From assembly GCF_913566895.1 (NCBI RefSeq), contig NZ_CAJYCN010000004.1, forward strand, positions 62,001 through 126,000: 64,000 bases of DNA, in the 5' to 3' direction. Source of the DNA: Listeria ilorinensis (GTDB taxonomy: Bacteria; Bacillota; Bacilli; Lactobacillales; Listeriaceae). The notes below the pieces were generated by a model. It ran no database searches. It worked only from the letters and a program-made list of their open reading frames with translations, and was not told where the DNA came from. The position numbers were made by a program, and so were the translations under genes. Positions 17,039 to 26,343 of this stretch are shown in pieces. Within the stretch, counting starts at the first letter, position 1. Each line of letters begins with the position of its first letter.

Positions 17039-17069
17039 AAACCATCCTTTTTAAAAGGATGGTTTATTT
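17039..17069 (+). terminator. Terminator of the small XRE gene
   Basis: AAACCATCC (17039-17047) pairs with GGATGGTTT (17057-17065), followed by ATTT. Confidence 0.75.
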
Positions 17070-17555
17070 AAATGGACACGTCAAAATGTTAAAAAAGATA
17101 AATACGTGAGCGGCTCAATAATAGCCCGATAGAATCTAGTGTGTAAGATTATTATACTACCCAGTTATTTTCAAAGCGACTATTTTTTTCAGGCGGTAAA
17201 TAGCTAGAAATGTGCAGAAATGCCCTTATTTTTTTAAAATACCTTCTCTCATTTAATATTCAAACCAAAAAATAAGATTTTTACTAAAAAGGAAAGGGGA
17301 AGACGAATCTAATTTGACAATGGCATGCTATAGCAAACAGGCGGTGCCAAAATGAAAAAGAGCAACCAAATCAAGTAAAGGTCATTTTAAGAAAAGACTT
17401 TATACTTGGCTTAGCTGCTCTTTTTTACATTATCTGACTTGCAACTTCCGTACGTCTAGTTTAGGAATATGCATAGAGCAGAGTTATCTATATCATAAGA
17501 GGTGGAAGCTATTTATCGGTTAACTAAAAGAATTTTCAAGAAAATAGGATGCGTG
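17070..17555. other. Gene-free stretch between XRE gene and ParB-like gene
   Basis: No convincing coding sequence is seen on either strand. The only clear structure is a long imperfect hairpin at 17355-17426: AAAAAGAGCA pairs with TGCTCTTTTT at the base and CCAA...AAG with CTT...TTGG higher up, with a six-T run. It could be a terminator for a plus-strand transcript or the end of a small RNA; no clear promoter precedes it. The rest is AT-rich and may be the junction of an inserted cassette. Confidence 0.4.
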
Positions 17556-18089
17556 TTATGTGTATTGATTTTTTTGGTTGAGGATACTGAATTCATTTTC
17601 CGCGAACAGAGAGGCAAGTCCGCTGATTTGTTTAAGCCGTAAAAGTTCGTCCGGTTCCATGCCGATATTTTTCATGATCCATTGGTCGCTCATGCCCGAA
17701 TCCGTCAATTCAGCCACGATTTCTGTCATTAATTGGATATCGTGTGAGCCACGGGCACGATTGTGACGAATCGTTGAAGCTATTCGGTTTGAAAGATCTT
17801 TTTGTAAGGTTACAACTGGCAACATTCCTTTTTCGCGCTCACGGATTCGCTTCGATTTTTTCATAACCGTATACCGATGGAAACCATCAACAATTTCATA
17901 GCATGTAGATTCTTGGATGGTTTCTTCAAGTTGGTAACAAACAATGGGTTGGGTATAGCCATCTTCCCAAATGGATTTTTCCAAAAGTTTAAGCTCGGGC
18001 GGGGCAACCTGATTGGGGTTATAGTGGTTTGCTTGGATTTTTGAATAATGAATGGGTTGCACATTGTAAACAGGACTTCTGTAATTCAT
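17556..18089 (-). CDS. ParB/sulfiredoxin-fold protein, IbrB-like
   Basis: A 177-residue protein of the ParB-like N-terminal domain superfamily. Visible motifs are GYTQP (residues 44-48), VDGFHRY (67-73), the equivalent of the DGxxR nucleotide-site motif, and RHNRARGSHD (108-117), typical of IbrB-type proteins. A short helix-turn-helix-like segment (MSDQWIMKNIGMEPDELLRL) follows. It is not a chromosome-segregation ParB. It is last in a four-gene operon, 9 bases after the PP-loop enzyme; the IbrA/IbrB pair is a known combination in prophages and islands. Biochemical role unknown. Confidence 0.8.
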   Translation of the reverse strand: MNYRSPVYNVQPIHYSKIQANHYNPNQVAPPELKLLEKSIWEDGYTQPIVCYQLEETIQESTCYEIVDGFHRYTVMKKSKRIREREKGMLPVVTLQKDLSNRIASTIRHNRARGSHDIQLMTEIVAELTDSGMSDQWIMKNIGMEPDELLRLKQISGLASLFAENEFSILNQKNQYT

Positions 18090-18098
18090 TCAATCACC

Positions 18099-19415
18099 TC
18101 ATAATATGTCATTGTATTTTGCTAAGGCTCTTTTTCTCTTTTCAAGTTCTAATTTTGTTTGACCAAATCCCATGTATTTGCAGGCATAATCATTTTTGAG
18201 AATCGTAATGCACATTCGCTTGTAAGTTGGCACACTGGCAAAGTCTTTAATAGTCAAATCATCTGGATAATCAGCAAAACGAACCACTTCCATTTCGTTG
18301 GTATAATGTCGTTTGGATTGAGGTTTTCCAAGAAATTCAATGTCTAAATGGAGCTTCTTTAGTTCTTCGACTGTTGAAACTTTCAAGGCTCCGCCACGGT
18401 CTGTCCAGTAATGAATGCTAGTTTTGAATTTTTTTAAATAACGATTGCGCGTTTCTTCTGGAAGGGTTGTAAGTAAAAATTCCAAATAACTTTTCCATGT
18501 GTGGTTTGGGGGTAGTTTGATATCCTTCCATGCCATAGCAGAAGTCCCTCCGTAAATGGCGGTGAAATTAGCTCCATTGACGCGTCCTACAAGCTTGGAC
18601 CACATGGCAGGCTCGATCACCCGGTAAAGTTTTAGAGATTCTGTTGCAGAATCATTGAAGGGGCTCGCTACTCTCATATTCCGAAGAGAAACACCGGCCA
18701 AATGATATAAGTCATAAATTTCATTATAAGGCCAGGCGAATTTTGCGTTGGCAGTCCAAATGTCTTCTACCAGCCAGTCGTGAATCGGATAACCGTGATA
18801 AATATCAGGAAAAATTTTTGTTGTAAACCGATAATTCTGATACATGCTTTCCTTTTTATGAATAGCGGCATAACGGTTAAGGGATTCTTGCTCCCGAATA
18901 CCAATCAGTAGGATCGTCTTGGTGGCTTTTTTTTGGCGATGATGCCAACGTAAAAAACGGCGATTAAATTCATAGTCCCAAATTCCATGAAAATCAAAAT
19001 CGAAAGGAGCGTTGCTTTCATTAATAATAAAATCAAAATCCGGCATTTCACGTACCCAGATATCTTTTTTGTCAGTTTCCCATGGGATCCAGTGGTCTTT
19101 ATACATGGAGACAGCTGATTGAGCCGCAATTGGTAAACAACACCAATAGGGCTCGATTAAGTCAATATTTTCTCGAAAGATTTTTGTTACATAATCCGTT
19201 GTTGCCGTATACTGTCCTTCATAGTCAAGATGATAAACACTGATTTTTTTTTGAATCTGATGGCGCCTCATAAAATCAAGTACGAGATGTAGCATGACAC
19301 TACTGTCCTTCCCACCGGAAAACGAAAGAATGACATTATCAAATTCTGAAAAAATAATTTCAAGGCGTTCATTTGCGGCTTCATAGACGTTTTGTGTTAC
19401 ACATGGCTGTCCCAT
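18099..19415 (-). CDS. PAPS-reductase-like PP-loop protein with DUF3440 (IbrA-like)
   Basis: The 438-residue protein has an N-terminal adenylating PP-loop, SGGKDSS (residues 33-39), and a long C-terminal DUF3440-type region with MRVASPFNDSATESL and the YACKYMGFGQTK ending. Family relatives include IbrA and, more distantly, DndC/SspD, which insert sulfur into DNA. Several cysteines (C92, C93 in WCCLP; C near 403 and 413) could matter for catalysis or a cluster, but that is inference. It overlaps the helicase gene by 19 bases. It is unlikely to be an assimilatory PAPS reductase: length, DUF3440 and neighbours all argue against that. Confidence 0.82.
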   Translation of the reverse strand: MGQPCVTQNVYEAANERLEIIFSEFDNVILSFSGGKDSSVMLHLVLDFMRRHQIQKKISVYHLDYEGQYTATTDYVTKIFRENIDLIEPYWCCLPIAAQSAVSMYKDHWIPWETDKKDIWVREMPDFDFIINESNAPFDFDFHGIWDYEFNRRFLRWHHRQKKATKTILLIGIREQESLNRYAAIHKKESMYQNYRFTTKIFPDIYHGYPIHDWLVEDIWTANAKFAWPYNEIYDLYHLAGVSLRNMRVASPFNDSATESLKLYRVIEPAMWSKLVGRVNGANFTAIYGGTSAMAWKDIKLPPNHTWKSYLEFLLTTLPEETRNRYLKKFKTSIHYWTDRGGALKVSTVEELKKLHLDIEFLGKPQSKRHYTNEMEVVRFADYPDDLTIKDFASVPTYKRMCITILKNDYACKYMGFGQTKLELEKRKRALAKYNDIL

Positions 19416-20728
19416 AGTTTGCGCAGCTCCTCTCGAATGTCAGCGTTAGTATTTTCTTTTACCTTTTTGACTTCTTCGGTGAATTTTTTTACTAGATTCT
19501 CTTTCTTAGCAATGGATTTGTCAATATAAAGTTCAATGACTTGCTCATTGGTAAAATCGAAATATTGACAAGTATTATCCTGACCGATACGGTGAATGCG
19601 ATCTTCTGCTTGATGGCGAAGAGCGAAATTAAAGGTTTTATTGGCAAAAAGAACATGTTTAGCATCTTGCAGATTCAAGGAATGCGAGCCGCTTTGATAA
19701 GTTAAAAGCAAAGTCCCGTGTTTACTGAGCCGCCACTTGGCTAAATGAAGTTGTCTGTCTTCATAACTGACTTGACCACTGTATTCAAAGATATCCGAAG
19801 AAGAGAGTTCTTTGAATTTATTAAGGCTGTCGATAAATTTGAAATAAATAATTTTAAGTCCGTCAAGTTCCTCAGCGCATTTTTTGACGAGGCTCAATTT
19901 ATTGTCATCTGTGTCAGCGATTTTCTGTAATTCTGTAAACATTTGGAAAATATCGGTTCCGCGGATTTTCTCGAAGCGCTCTAGTTTGCCTAAAAAATCT
20001 GTTTTTCGTTCGAAATAAGTTAGTTGACTTTCAGGAGTGAAATCATAATCATATTGGAGTTTTGACTGGTTTGGAAGCAAAAGACAGTCGCTTTTTTTAA
20101 CCTGATAGACATAAGGCTGTATTTTGGCTGTAAGATAAGGAAGATTTAGAGATTTTACGACAACATTTGGATTGTAGATACTGTATTCTAAATGGTTATC
20201 CGCAAAATCATAAAAAGACTGGTAGCCGAGAATCCGCTTATCTAAAAAGAAAAATTGAGCAAATAAATCTTCCACGTGTTTAGTGATAGCAGTGCCGGTC
20301 ATTATAAAGCGGTAAGAAACTTTTTTTCCCAGTTCTATGATTCGTGTTGTGCGCTTGGCAGAAAAATTCTTAATATAGTGACTTTCATCTAAAATGAAAA
20401 AGGTACGTTCGTCAAGTTCTTCCAAAAGATCCATATAGGCACCGTTACTATTGCTGATAGTCTCATAGCCAACAATCGTATGGGGAGGAACTTCATTGAA
20501 ATGCTTGGAAAATTCTTTTTCAATCGTTTCTTTAACAGAAAAAGGGCAGACATAAAGGATTTTATCCACTTTGCCAGCTAAATATTTTTGCATGTATATT
20601 TCAAAAATTGTTCGAGTCTTCCCTGTTCCCATATCCATTAGCAGTCCCCCGACTTTAAGCGGACCGATTTTTTCTACTGCTTTTATTTGATGAGGCAATA
20701 GAGGCGTTTTAAAATGCATGTCAGACAC
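19397..20728 (-). CDS. SNF2-family helicase/ATPase, compact
   Basis: A 443-residue superfamily 2 ATPase. Motif I MGTGKT (33-38), motif II DESH (114-117), motif III TGTA (144-147) and motif VI QAEDRIHRIGQ (373-383) are all present; the last is characteristic of SNF2 translocases. It has no extra DNA-binding or nuclease domain that I can see, so it is close to a minimal motor. It lies 24 bases after the XRE gene and overlaps the PP-loop gene, so coexpression is almost certain. Similar compact SNF2 genes occur in phages and restriction-like systems. Confidence 0.85.
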   Translation of the reverse strand: MSDMHFKTPLLPHQIKAVEKIGPLKVGGLLMDMGTGKTRTIFEIYMQKYLAGKVDKILYVCPFSVKETIEKEFSKHFNEVPPHTIVGYETISNSNGAYMDLLEELDERTFFILDESHYIKNFSAKRTTRIIELGKKVSYRFIMTGTAITKHVEDLFAQFFFLDKRILGYQSFYDFADNHLEYSIYNPNVVVKSLNLPYLTAKIQPYVYQVKKSDCLLLPNQSKLQYDYDFTPESQLTYFERKTDFLGKLERFEKIRGTDIFQMFTELQKIADTDDNKLSLVKKCAEELDGLKIIYFKFIDSLNKFKELSSSDIFEYSGQVSYEDRQLHLAKWRLSKHGTLLLTYQSGSHSLNLQDAKHVLFANKTFNFALRHQAEDRIHRIGQDNTCQYFDFTNEQVIELYIDKSIAKKENLVKKFTEEVKKVKENTNADIREELRKLWDSHV

Positions 20729-20752
20729 TTCCTCTTTTTTTGAAACTTCTAT

Positions 20753-20971
20753 TTACTCACCGTTTTGAAATTCCAGCATAGCCATATAAACATGATCCAT
20801 CGTTTCGTCTGTTTCTTTCGCCAAAGCAAAAATTACTTTTGCAGGGATGTTTTCAACTTTAGTGTTACGACGAATATAACTTGAAAGATTGGAAGGAGAA
20901 AGACCGCATCGTGTAGCAAGCCGATTGCGATTACTCCCTTTTTCCTTTAAATATTGGTCAAGAGGGTGCAT
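20753..20971 (-). CDS. XRE-family repressor of the SNF2-PAPS-ParB operon
   Basis: A 72-residue HTH protein (residues 5-60; NRNRLATRCGLSPSNLSSYIRR is the HTH). A TTG one codon upstream could also start it, but AAAGGAG fits ATG 20971. It is the first gene of the minus-strand cassette and the promoter ahead of it contains a palindrome, so autorepression and control of the operon are likely. The form is that of a small phage or plasmid repressor. Confidence 0.78.
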   Translation of the reverse strand: MHPLDQYLKEKGSNRNRLATRCGLSPSNLSSYIRRNTKVENIPAKVIFALAKETDETMDHVYMAMLEFQNGE

Positions 20972-21053
20972 CAAAACACTCCTTTCGCAAAATGTTATCT
21001 GGTGAAACTTTATATGCGAATCTGGAGTTCAATAACAGCTTTCAGTTATCTTT

Positions 21054-21082
21054 ATTATATACACTATAGCGTATATAGTAAA
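21054..21082 (-). promoter_or_regulatory. Cassette promoter with palindromic operator
   Basis: On the minus strand TTTACT (21082-21077), 17 bases and TATAAT (21059-21054) form a promoter 83 bases before the XRE start. TATATAC (21056-21062) and GTATATA (21071-21077) make a perfect inverted repeat with an 8-base centre that spans the spacer and both hexamer edges. Confidence 0.75.
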
Positions 21083-21220
21083 AGATTTTGTGTAAGGGAA
21101 ATAGATCTGTAAAATGAAAAGTGACTTCCAATGTAAAATAAGTAATTAAAAACTATTTGTTAAAAAAATCACAATTCTAATTGAAGCCTACAAACAACCC
21201 AAAAAAAGGGGATAACTCGC

Positions 21221-21249
21221 TTGACATTCGGCACTAAATCAAATAGAAT
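21221..21249 (+). promoter_or_regulatory. Promoter of the ysoA-like gene
   Basis: TTGACA (21221-21226), 17 bases, TAGAAT (21244-21249), about 93 bases before the start codon. The divergent region 20972-21341 otherwise holds only the cassette promoter. Confidence 0.75.
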
Positions 21250-21341
21250 ATATCAGACTTTCAAAAGTGTTATTTTTAGATTGAAAGACGGTGAGCAAGG
21301 GTAAAGAAACAGAAAACTTATCTGTTAAAGGAGTATTATCT

Positions 21342-22277
21342 ATGAGCGAAAAAGATAGTTATTTTCCTGAAATCATCAAGCGCTTTCTAAATGAAGGACT
21401 ATCATCGCTGACTTTTTCTGAACAAAATGAAGCTATGAATTATCTGATGAATCTTTATGAAGCAGAGCCTTGTAATCGGGAAATCGTCCATATTCTGTTG
21501 CAATTTTTAAATCAGCGGGGAGATTATCAAAAGGCAAAAGATGTTGGGTATCGTTTTTTGATGATGGACGGTTACGTCAAGGAAATTTTGGGGGAACTGT
21601 CTGTGAGTTACATGCAGACAGATGAAATGGATACTTATTTTACACTCGTTAAACACTTTATGGAGAATGAACCACCGAAAAAGCATAATGACATGGCGGA
21701 AGAAAAGCCAGATAATCTGATTTTCTTTCCTAGAAAATATCAGCTGGTTCGGGACATTCAACACTTTCCAGAATGGTCATCTAGTGAACAACTTTCATTT
21801 TTACAGCAGATCAGTGTTGGAGAATTTGATCGTTATATTGAGCCACTGAAGGCCTTTCTAATAGAAGAACAAATCTCGCCGTATGTGAAAACAGTTATTT
21901 TTGAACTTTTTCAAGAGCATCATGTTGATCAGGAATTGACTGTTGAAAAAGCAGCTCATGTGAAAACTTTTAATCCTGCACAGCTGTGTTTTGAAGAGGA
22001 ACAAAAGCGTGCAGATCAAGTGATTGTGGCGCTACATGAAAAGTTGGAAAGCGAAAATCCGAGTTTACTGGAACAGTTATTGGCGACATTTCAGCATCAT
22101 TTGTTTTTACTATATCCTTTTAATTACCCGGAAAATACAGCAGAAAATTGGGCCAATGCCTATATTGACTGGGCGATGAGATTTTATCAAGAAGAGCAGC
22201 AGCCAAATGAGGAGATTGCAGACTGTGTCCGTTTTATTGAACAGCTTGAAATATATCAGCAAAAGTTTTTGATCTAA
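21342..22277 (+). CDS. ysoA: TPR-like protein, YsoA family
   Basis: A 311-residue cytoplasmic, helix-rich protein with tetratricopeptide-like repeats in the first 130 residues (EIVHILLQFLNQRGDYQKAKDVGYRFL). It sits directly upstream of tig and clpX, as ysoA does in B. subtilis, which supports the name. Function is not established. ATG 21342 (MSEKDSYF) has AAAGGAG upstream; the frame is open from 21291. The middle and C-terminal parts are acidic and show no other domain I recognise. Confidence 0.75.
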   Translation: MSEKDSYFPEIIKRFLNEGLSSLTFSEQNEAMNYLMNLYEAEPCNREIVHILLQFLNQRGDYQKAKDVGYRFLMMDGYVKEILGELSVSYMQTDEMDTYFTLVKHFMENEPPKKHNDMAEEKPDNLIFFPRKYQLVRDIQHFPEWSSSEQLSFLQQISVGEFDRYIEPLKAFLIEEQISPYVKTVIFELFQEHHVDQELTVEKAAHVKTFNPAQLCFEEEQKRADQVIVALHEKLESENPSLLEQLLATFQHHLFLLYPFNYPENTAENWANAYIDWAMRFYQEEQQPNEEIADCVRFIEQLEIYQQKFLI

Positions 22278-22389
22278 TATTTTCTTGTTTTAATGTACCG
22301 CTCTTTATGGTATTATAAATTAGTATGGCTGAAACTTGTCATGAGATTTTTTTATTTTGAACTAAATAGATAATGGAGGGAATTAAACC

Positions 22390-23676
22390 ATGTCAGTAAA
22401 ATGGGAAAAACAGGAAGGTAACGTCGGAACCCTTACCTTTGAAATTACGCAAGAACAAATCAAATCAGGTATGGATCGTGCTTTCAAAAAAGTACGTAAA
22501 ACATTGAATGTACCTGGATTCCGTAAAGGAAAGGTACCACGTCAAATTTTTAATCAACGTTTTGGTGAAGAAGCACTTTATCAAGATGCACTGGATATTT
22601 TGCTTCCGGAAGTTTATCCGCAAGCAGTTGAAGAAGCGGGCATTGATCCAGTTGATACGCCGCAAGTCAACATTGAATCTATGGAACCAGGTGAAAACTG
22701 GGTATTAACTGCTGAAATCACTGTAAAACCAGAAGTGAAACTTGGCGATTATAAAGGTCTGGAAGTAGCAAAACAAGATGGCGAACTAAAAGACGAAGAA
22801 GTGGAAGAAGAATTGAAGTCCATGCAAGAACGTCAAGCAGATCTTGTTGTCAAAGATGATGGCGAAGCAGCTGTGAAAGGTGATACAGTCGTGCTTGACT
22901 TTGAAGGTTTCAAAGACGGCGAACCATTCGAAGGTGGCAAAGCTGAAAACTATTCACTTGAGCTAGGCTCAGGCCAATTTATCCCAGGTTTTGAAGAAAA
23001 ACTTGAAGGGGTAAAAGCTGGCGAAGAAAAAGAATTAGAATTAACTTTCCCAGAAGAATATCATGCGGAAGATCTTGCTGGACAAGCGGTTGTTTTCAAA
23101 GTGAACGTGCATGAAATCAAAACTAAAGAAGTGCCAGAATTAGATGATGAGCTGGCAAAAGATATTGATTCAGAAGTGGAAACTGTAGCTGAATTGAAAG
23201 AAAAAGTCACAAAACGTTTGAAAGAAGCCAAAGAAGATGCTGCCAGCCAAGCGAAACAAGATGAAGTTATTCAAAAAGCAGTTGAAAATGCTGAAGTAGA
23301 CATTCCACATGCTATGATCCATCATGAAGCAGATCATTTGATGAGCCACTTTGCTCAAGACCTTCAAGCGCAAGGTCTAACTCCAGAACTTTATTATCAG
23401 TTCACAGGTCAGACTGCTGAAGGAATGCATGATCAATTTGAAAAAGATGCAGAAAAACGTGTTAAAATGAATCTTGTTCTTGAAGCGATTGCTGATGCAG
23501 AAAAAATCGAACCAACTGAAGAAGCGATTGACGAAGAGGTTTCCGAACTAGCTGAAAAATACGGAATGGAAAAGGATGCAGTTCGCAAAGCATTGGGCGA
23601 TTTGAGCGAATTAAAAGCAGACCTTAAAATCCGTAAAGCAATCGACCTGCTTGTTGAAAGTGCAGTTGAAAAATAA
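22390..23676 (+). CDS. tig: Trigger factor, ribosome-associated chaperone
   Basis: Trigger factor binds at the ribosome exit tunnel and shields new chains. The 428-residue protein has the ribosome-docking signature GFRKGKVPR (43-51), a central FKBP-type prolyl isomerase domain (about 160-245, [20 protein letters not shown]) and a helical C-terminal chaperone domain. A GGAGGG site precedes ATG. It is followed by a strong terminator and then clpX, the conserved folding and degradation neighbourhood. Confidence 0.97.
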   Translation: MSVKWEKQEGNVGTLTFEITQEQIKSGMDRAFKKVRKTLNVPGFRKGKVPRQIFNQRFGEEALYQDALDILLPEVYPQAVEEAGIDPVDTPQVNIESMEPGENWVLTAEITVKPEVKLGDYKGLEVAKQDGELKDEEVEEELKSMQERQADLVVKDDGEAAVKGDTVVLDFEGFKDGEPFEGGKAENYSLELGSGQFIPGFEEKLEGVKAGEEKELELTFPEEYHAEDLAGQAVVFKVNVHEIKTKEVPELDDELAKDIDSEVETVAELKEKVTKRLKEAKEDAASQAKQDEVIQKAVENAEVDIPHAMIHHEADHLMSHFAQDLQAQGLTPELYYQFTGQTAEGMHDQFEKDAEKRVKMNLVLEAIADAEKIEPTEEAIDEEVSELAEKYGMEKDAVRKALGDLSELKADLKIRKAIDLLVESAVEK

Positions 23677-23709
23677 GCGGGAACGATCGCAGAATGAAGT
23701 TGTGAGGCG

Positions 23710-23741
23710 AAGGACATGAGCAAATCTCATGTCCTTTCTTG
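23710..23741 (+). terminator. Terminator of tig
   Basis: AAGGACATGAG (23710-23720) pairs perfectly with CTCATGTCCTT (23726-23736), followed by TCTT. Confidence 0.85.
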
Positions 23742-23840
23742 CTAAAGCGCCTTGCTTTCATTTCCTATAAACTAGTGATATTATAAACACACATGATGTT
23801 TTGCGTCATGCTAGAACCTTAAGCGAAGGGGTGAAAGGAT

Positions 23841-25103
23841 TTGTTCAAATTTAATGACGAAAAAGGCCAGTTGAAATGCTCCTTTTGCGGAAAAACGCAA
23901 GATCAAGTACGTAAGCTTGTTGCAGGGCCTGGAGTCTATATTTGCGATGAGTGCATTGAACTTTGCAATGAAATCATTGAAGAAGAACTGAATGTGTCTG
24001 AATTTGTGGACTTTGAAGATGTACCAAAACCGCATGAAATTCGCCACATTTTAAGCGATTATGTAATCGGACAAGAACGTGCGAAAAAAGCGTTGTCAGT
24101 AGCCGTTTACAATCACTATAAACGAATTAATTCCAATGAATCAAAAAATGAAGAGGATGTTGAGCTTTCTAAGAGTAATATCTGTTTAATCGGACCCACT
24201 GGTAGTGGTAAAACATTACTTGCTCAAACTCTTGCGCGAATTTTAAATGTACCGTTTGCGATTGCAGATGCAACTTCACTTACAGAAGCTGGATATGTAG
24301 GAGAGGATGTAGAAAATATCCTTCTTAAATTGATCCAAGCTGCAGATTATGATGTGGAAAAAGCCGAGAAGGGGATCATCTACATTGATGAAATCGATAA
24401 AGTGGCTCGTAAATCTGAGAATCCATCCATTACTAGAGATGTATCAGGCGAAGGAGTCCAACAGGCTCTTTTAAAAATCCTTGAAGGAACTGTTGCAAGT
24501 GTTCCTCCTCAAGGCGGCCGGAAGCATCCTCATCAGGAATTCATCCAAATTGATACAAGTAATGTCTTGTTCATTGTAGGGGGTGCTTTTGACGGCATCG
24601 AGCAAATTGTGAAAAACCGGATGGGTGAAAAAGTGATTGGCTTTGGAGCAGAAAACGCAGCACTCAATGACGATGAGACCTATCTTTCAAAAGTGGTCCC
24701 AGAAGATCTGCTGAAATTTGGTTTGATTCCAGAATTTATTGGTCGTTTGCCAGTGATTGCAACTTTGGAACAGCTTGATGAAGCGGCGCTTGTTTCGATT
24801 TTGACGGAGCCGAAAAATGCCTTAGTGAAGCAGTATCAAAAAATGCTAGAACTGGATAATGTAACGCTCGAATTTGAACCAGATGCGCTCACAGCAATTG
24901 CCCAAGAAGCGATTCATCGTAAAACGGGGGCGCGTGGTTTACGATCTATCATTGAAAGCATTATGCTCGATGTGATGTTCGAAATCCCGTCACGTGATGA
25001 TATTGAGCAGTGCATTATTACAAAAGCGGCTGTAACAGGAGAAGATGAACCACAACTGAAACTTGAGGATGGCTCTATTATCCCGATTAAAACATCTGCT
25101 TAA
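23841..25103 (+). CDS. clpX: ClpX, ATP-binding subunit of ClpXP protease
   Basis: ClpX unfolds tagged substrates and feeds them to ClpP. The 420-residue protein has the N-terminal zinc-binding domain (C13, C16, C35, C38), Walker A GPTGSGKT (118-125), Walker [10 protein letters not shown], the pore-region and sensor motifs of the ClpX AAA+ module, and an IGF-like loop region near [13 protein letters not shown] for ClpP docking. It starts with TTG 23841 behind GTGAAAGGA. It has its own terminator. Only ClpX is encoded here; ClpP lies elsewhere. Confidence 0.97.
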   Translation: MFKFNDEKGQLKCSFCGKTQDQVRKLVAGPGVYICDECIELCNEIIEEELNVSEFVDFEDVPKPHEIRHILSDYVIGQERAKKALSVAVYNHYKRINSNESKNEEDVELSKSNICLIGPTGSGKTLLAQTLARILNVPFAIADATSLTEAGYVGEDVENILLKLIQAADYDVEKAEKGIIYIDEIDKVARKSENPSITRDVSGEGVQQALLKILEGTVASVPPQGGRKHPHQEFIQIDTSNVLFIVGGAFDGIEQIVKNRMGEKVIGFGAENAALNDDETYLSKVVPEDLLKFGLIPEFIGRLPVIATLEQLDEAALVSILTEPKNALVKQYQKMLELDNVTLEFEPDALTAIAQEAIHRKTGARGLRSIIESIMLDVMFEIPSRDDIEQCIITKAAVTGEDEPQLKLEDGSIIPIKTSA

Positions 25104-25110
25104 ATATTTT

Positions 25111-25143
25111 AAAAAGCGAAGCCTATTGAGGTTTCGCTTTTTA
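25111..25143 (+). terminator. Terminator of clpX
   Basis: AAAAAGCGAA (25111-25120) pairs with TTCGCTTTTT (25133-25142). Confidence 0.85.
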
Positions 25144-25164
25144 CTTGTATAAAATACTCGTTCT

Positions 25165-25183
25165 GTGTATATTGTATATATAC
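25165..25183. promoter_or_regulatory. Near-perfect dyad, probable GntR (YtrA-type) operator
   Basis: GTGTATAT (25165-25172) and ATATATAC (25176-25183) form an inverted repeat with one mismatch around TGT. It ends 24 bases before the gntR start codon and probably overlaps its promoter. Confidence 0.6.
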
Positions 25184-25207
25184 GAGATGCACGGAGGCGG
25201 GAGAAGT

Positions 25208-25573
25208 TTGAAAAAAGAGAGTCCAATCTATGAACAGATGGAAGAGTGGTTGATCCATCAAATAGAAAGCCAAGTTTATAAGGAAGGAGAAAAATTGCCA
25301 TCGATTCGGGAAATGGCGGAACAAAAGGATGTCAGTACGATTACCATAAAGCGTGTCTATCAAGATTTAGCACGGATGGGGTATGTTGAAACGATTGCTG
25401 GGAAGGGGAGCTTTGTTGGCGCCTTAGATGTACCTAGATTGCAAAATAAACGAAAAGAGAAACTCGTTGTTAAGTTGCAAGAAGTGATTCGTAGTGGGAA
25501 ACTGAAGGGATATAAGGATGCAGAACTTATGATGCTGTTTACAGAAGCCTTGCAACGGGAAGAAAAAAGATAG
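25208..25573 (+). CDS. GntR-family regulator, YtrA subfamily
   Basis: A 121-residue protein with an N-terminal winged HTH (residues 10-75; LPSIREMAEQKDVSTITIKRVYQDLARMGY and the wing GKGSFVG) and only a short helical tail (about 45 residues), as in YtrA. YtrA-type regulators normally sit in operons with ABC transporter genes and respond to cell-wall stress; no such genes are adjacent, so this one is an orphan between clpX and sipX. TTG 25208 is chosen for its GGAGGCGGG ribosome site. A dyad upstream suggests autoregulation. Confidence 0.8.
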   Translation: MKKESPIYEQMEEWLIHQIESQVYKEGEKLPSIREMAEQKDVSTITIKRVYQDLARMGYVETIAGKGSFVGALDVPRLQNKRKEKLVVKLQEVIRSGKLKGYKDAELMMLFTEALQREEKR

Positions 25574-25676
25574 GTATTTCCCATCAGAGAAATCCTATAA
25601 ATGAAACGTTTTATAAGACTTATGAATCAGCTCATGCTATAATTTTAACTATTAATTGCGAGAGAGGAATTGGATT

Positions 25677-26234
25677 ATGGTCAATGAAGAAAAGAAGGGT
25701 TCCGTGCTGAAATCTGTATGGGGATGGGCAAAAGTAATTATCGTTGCCCTCGTGATCGCTTTTGCAATTCGATATTTTCTTATTTCTCCTGTAACGGTTT
25801 ACGGAGATTCGATGGAGCCGACACTTCATGACGGGGAACACTTGTTTATCAATAAGGTTTCGTCACCTGATCGTTTTGATATTATCGTTTTCCCAGCCCC
25901 AGATGAAGAAAATGCAGAATATATTAAACGTGTCATCGGGCTACCGGGAGATACAATCGAATATAAAGATGATCAGCTCTATATCAATGATGAAAAATAT
26001 GATGAACCCTATCTTGATAGTGAAAAAGAAAATCTTTCTGGTGGTCAATTAACCGAAGATTTTACATTAAGCGAATTGCCAGCATGTGGCGGAGTCAGCA
26101 AGGTTCCAGATGGGAAATTATTTGTTCTGGGTGATAATCGACGAATCAGTAAAGATAGTCGTTATATTGGTTTTATTGATGAAAAAAATGTGCTTGGAAA
26201 AGTGATCTCATTTGGTGATTCTTTACAAAAATAA
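25677..26234 (+). CDS. sipX: Type I signal peptidase SipX-like
   Basis: First of three tandem signal peptidases, which cleave signal peptides on the outer face of the membrane. The 185-residue protein has one N-terminal membrane helix (about residues 17-36), the nucleophile S45 in GDSMEPT and the general base K84 in [11 protein letters not shown], and box E GDNRRISKDSR near the C-terminus. ATG 25677 follows GAGAGGA. The order of three paralogues between clpX and rbgA is the Listeria pattern; the symbol rests on position. Confidence 0.9.
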   Translation: MVNEEKKGSVLKSVWGWAKVIIVALVIAFAIRYFLISPVTVYGDSMEPTLHDGEHLFINKVSSPDRFDIIVFPAPDEENAEYIKRVIGLPGDTIEYKDDQLYINDEKYDEPYLDSEKENLSGGQLTEDFTLSELPACGGVSKVPDGKLFVLGDNRRISKDSRYIGFIDEKNVLGKVISFGDSLQK

Positions 26235-26268
26235 AATCAGTGGTAAACTAAAATTAGCTATCAGAAAT

Positions 26269-26298
26269 GACCCTGTCGATTCGGATCGGGTCTTTCTT
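26269..26298 (+). terminator. Terminator between sipX and sipY
   Basis: GACCC (26269-26273) pairs with GGGTC (26288-26292), with further inner pairing, followed by TTTCTTT. Confidence 0.65.
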
Positions 26299-26343
26299 TG
26301 TTTGAATACGCTGAAGCACTTTCAGCATGAGAGGAAGTAAGGC

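Noticed and set aside
17556-18089. ParB-like gene as part of a chromosome or plasmid partition system
   Set aside because: No ParA or parS-like repeats are present, and the motifs match IbrB-type proteins rather than segregation ParB.
18099-19415. Assimilatory PAPS reductase (CysH)
   Set aside because: The protein is much longer, has the DUF3440-type C-terminus, lacks the CysH ending, and sits with an SNF2 helicase rather than sulfate genes.
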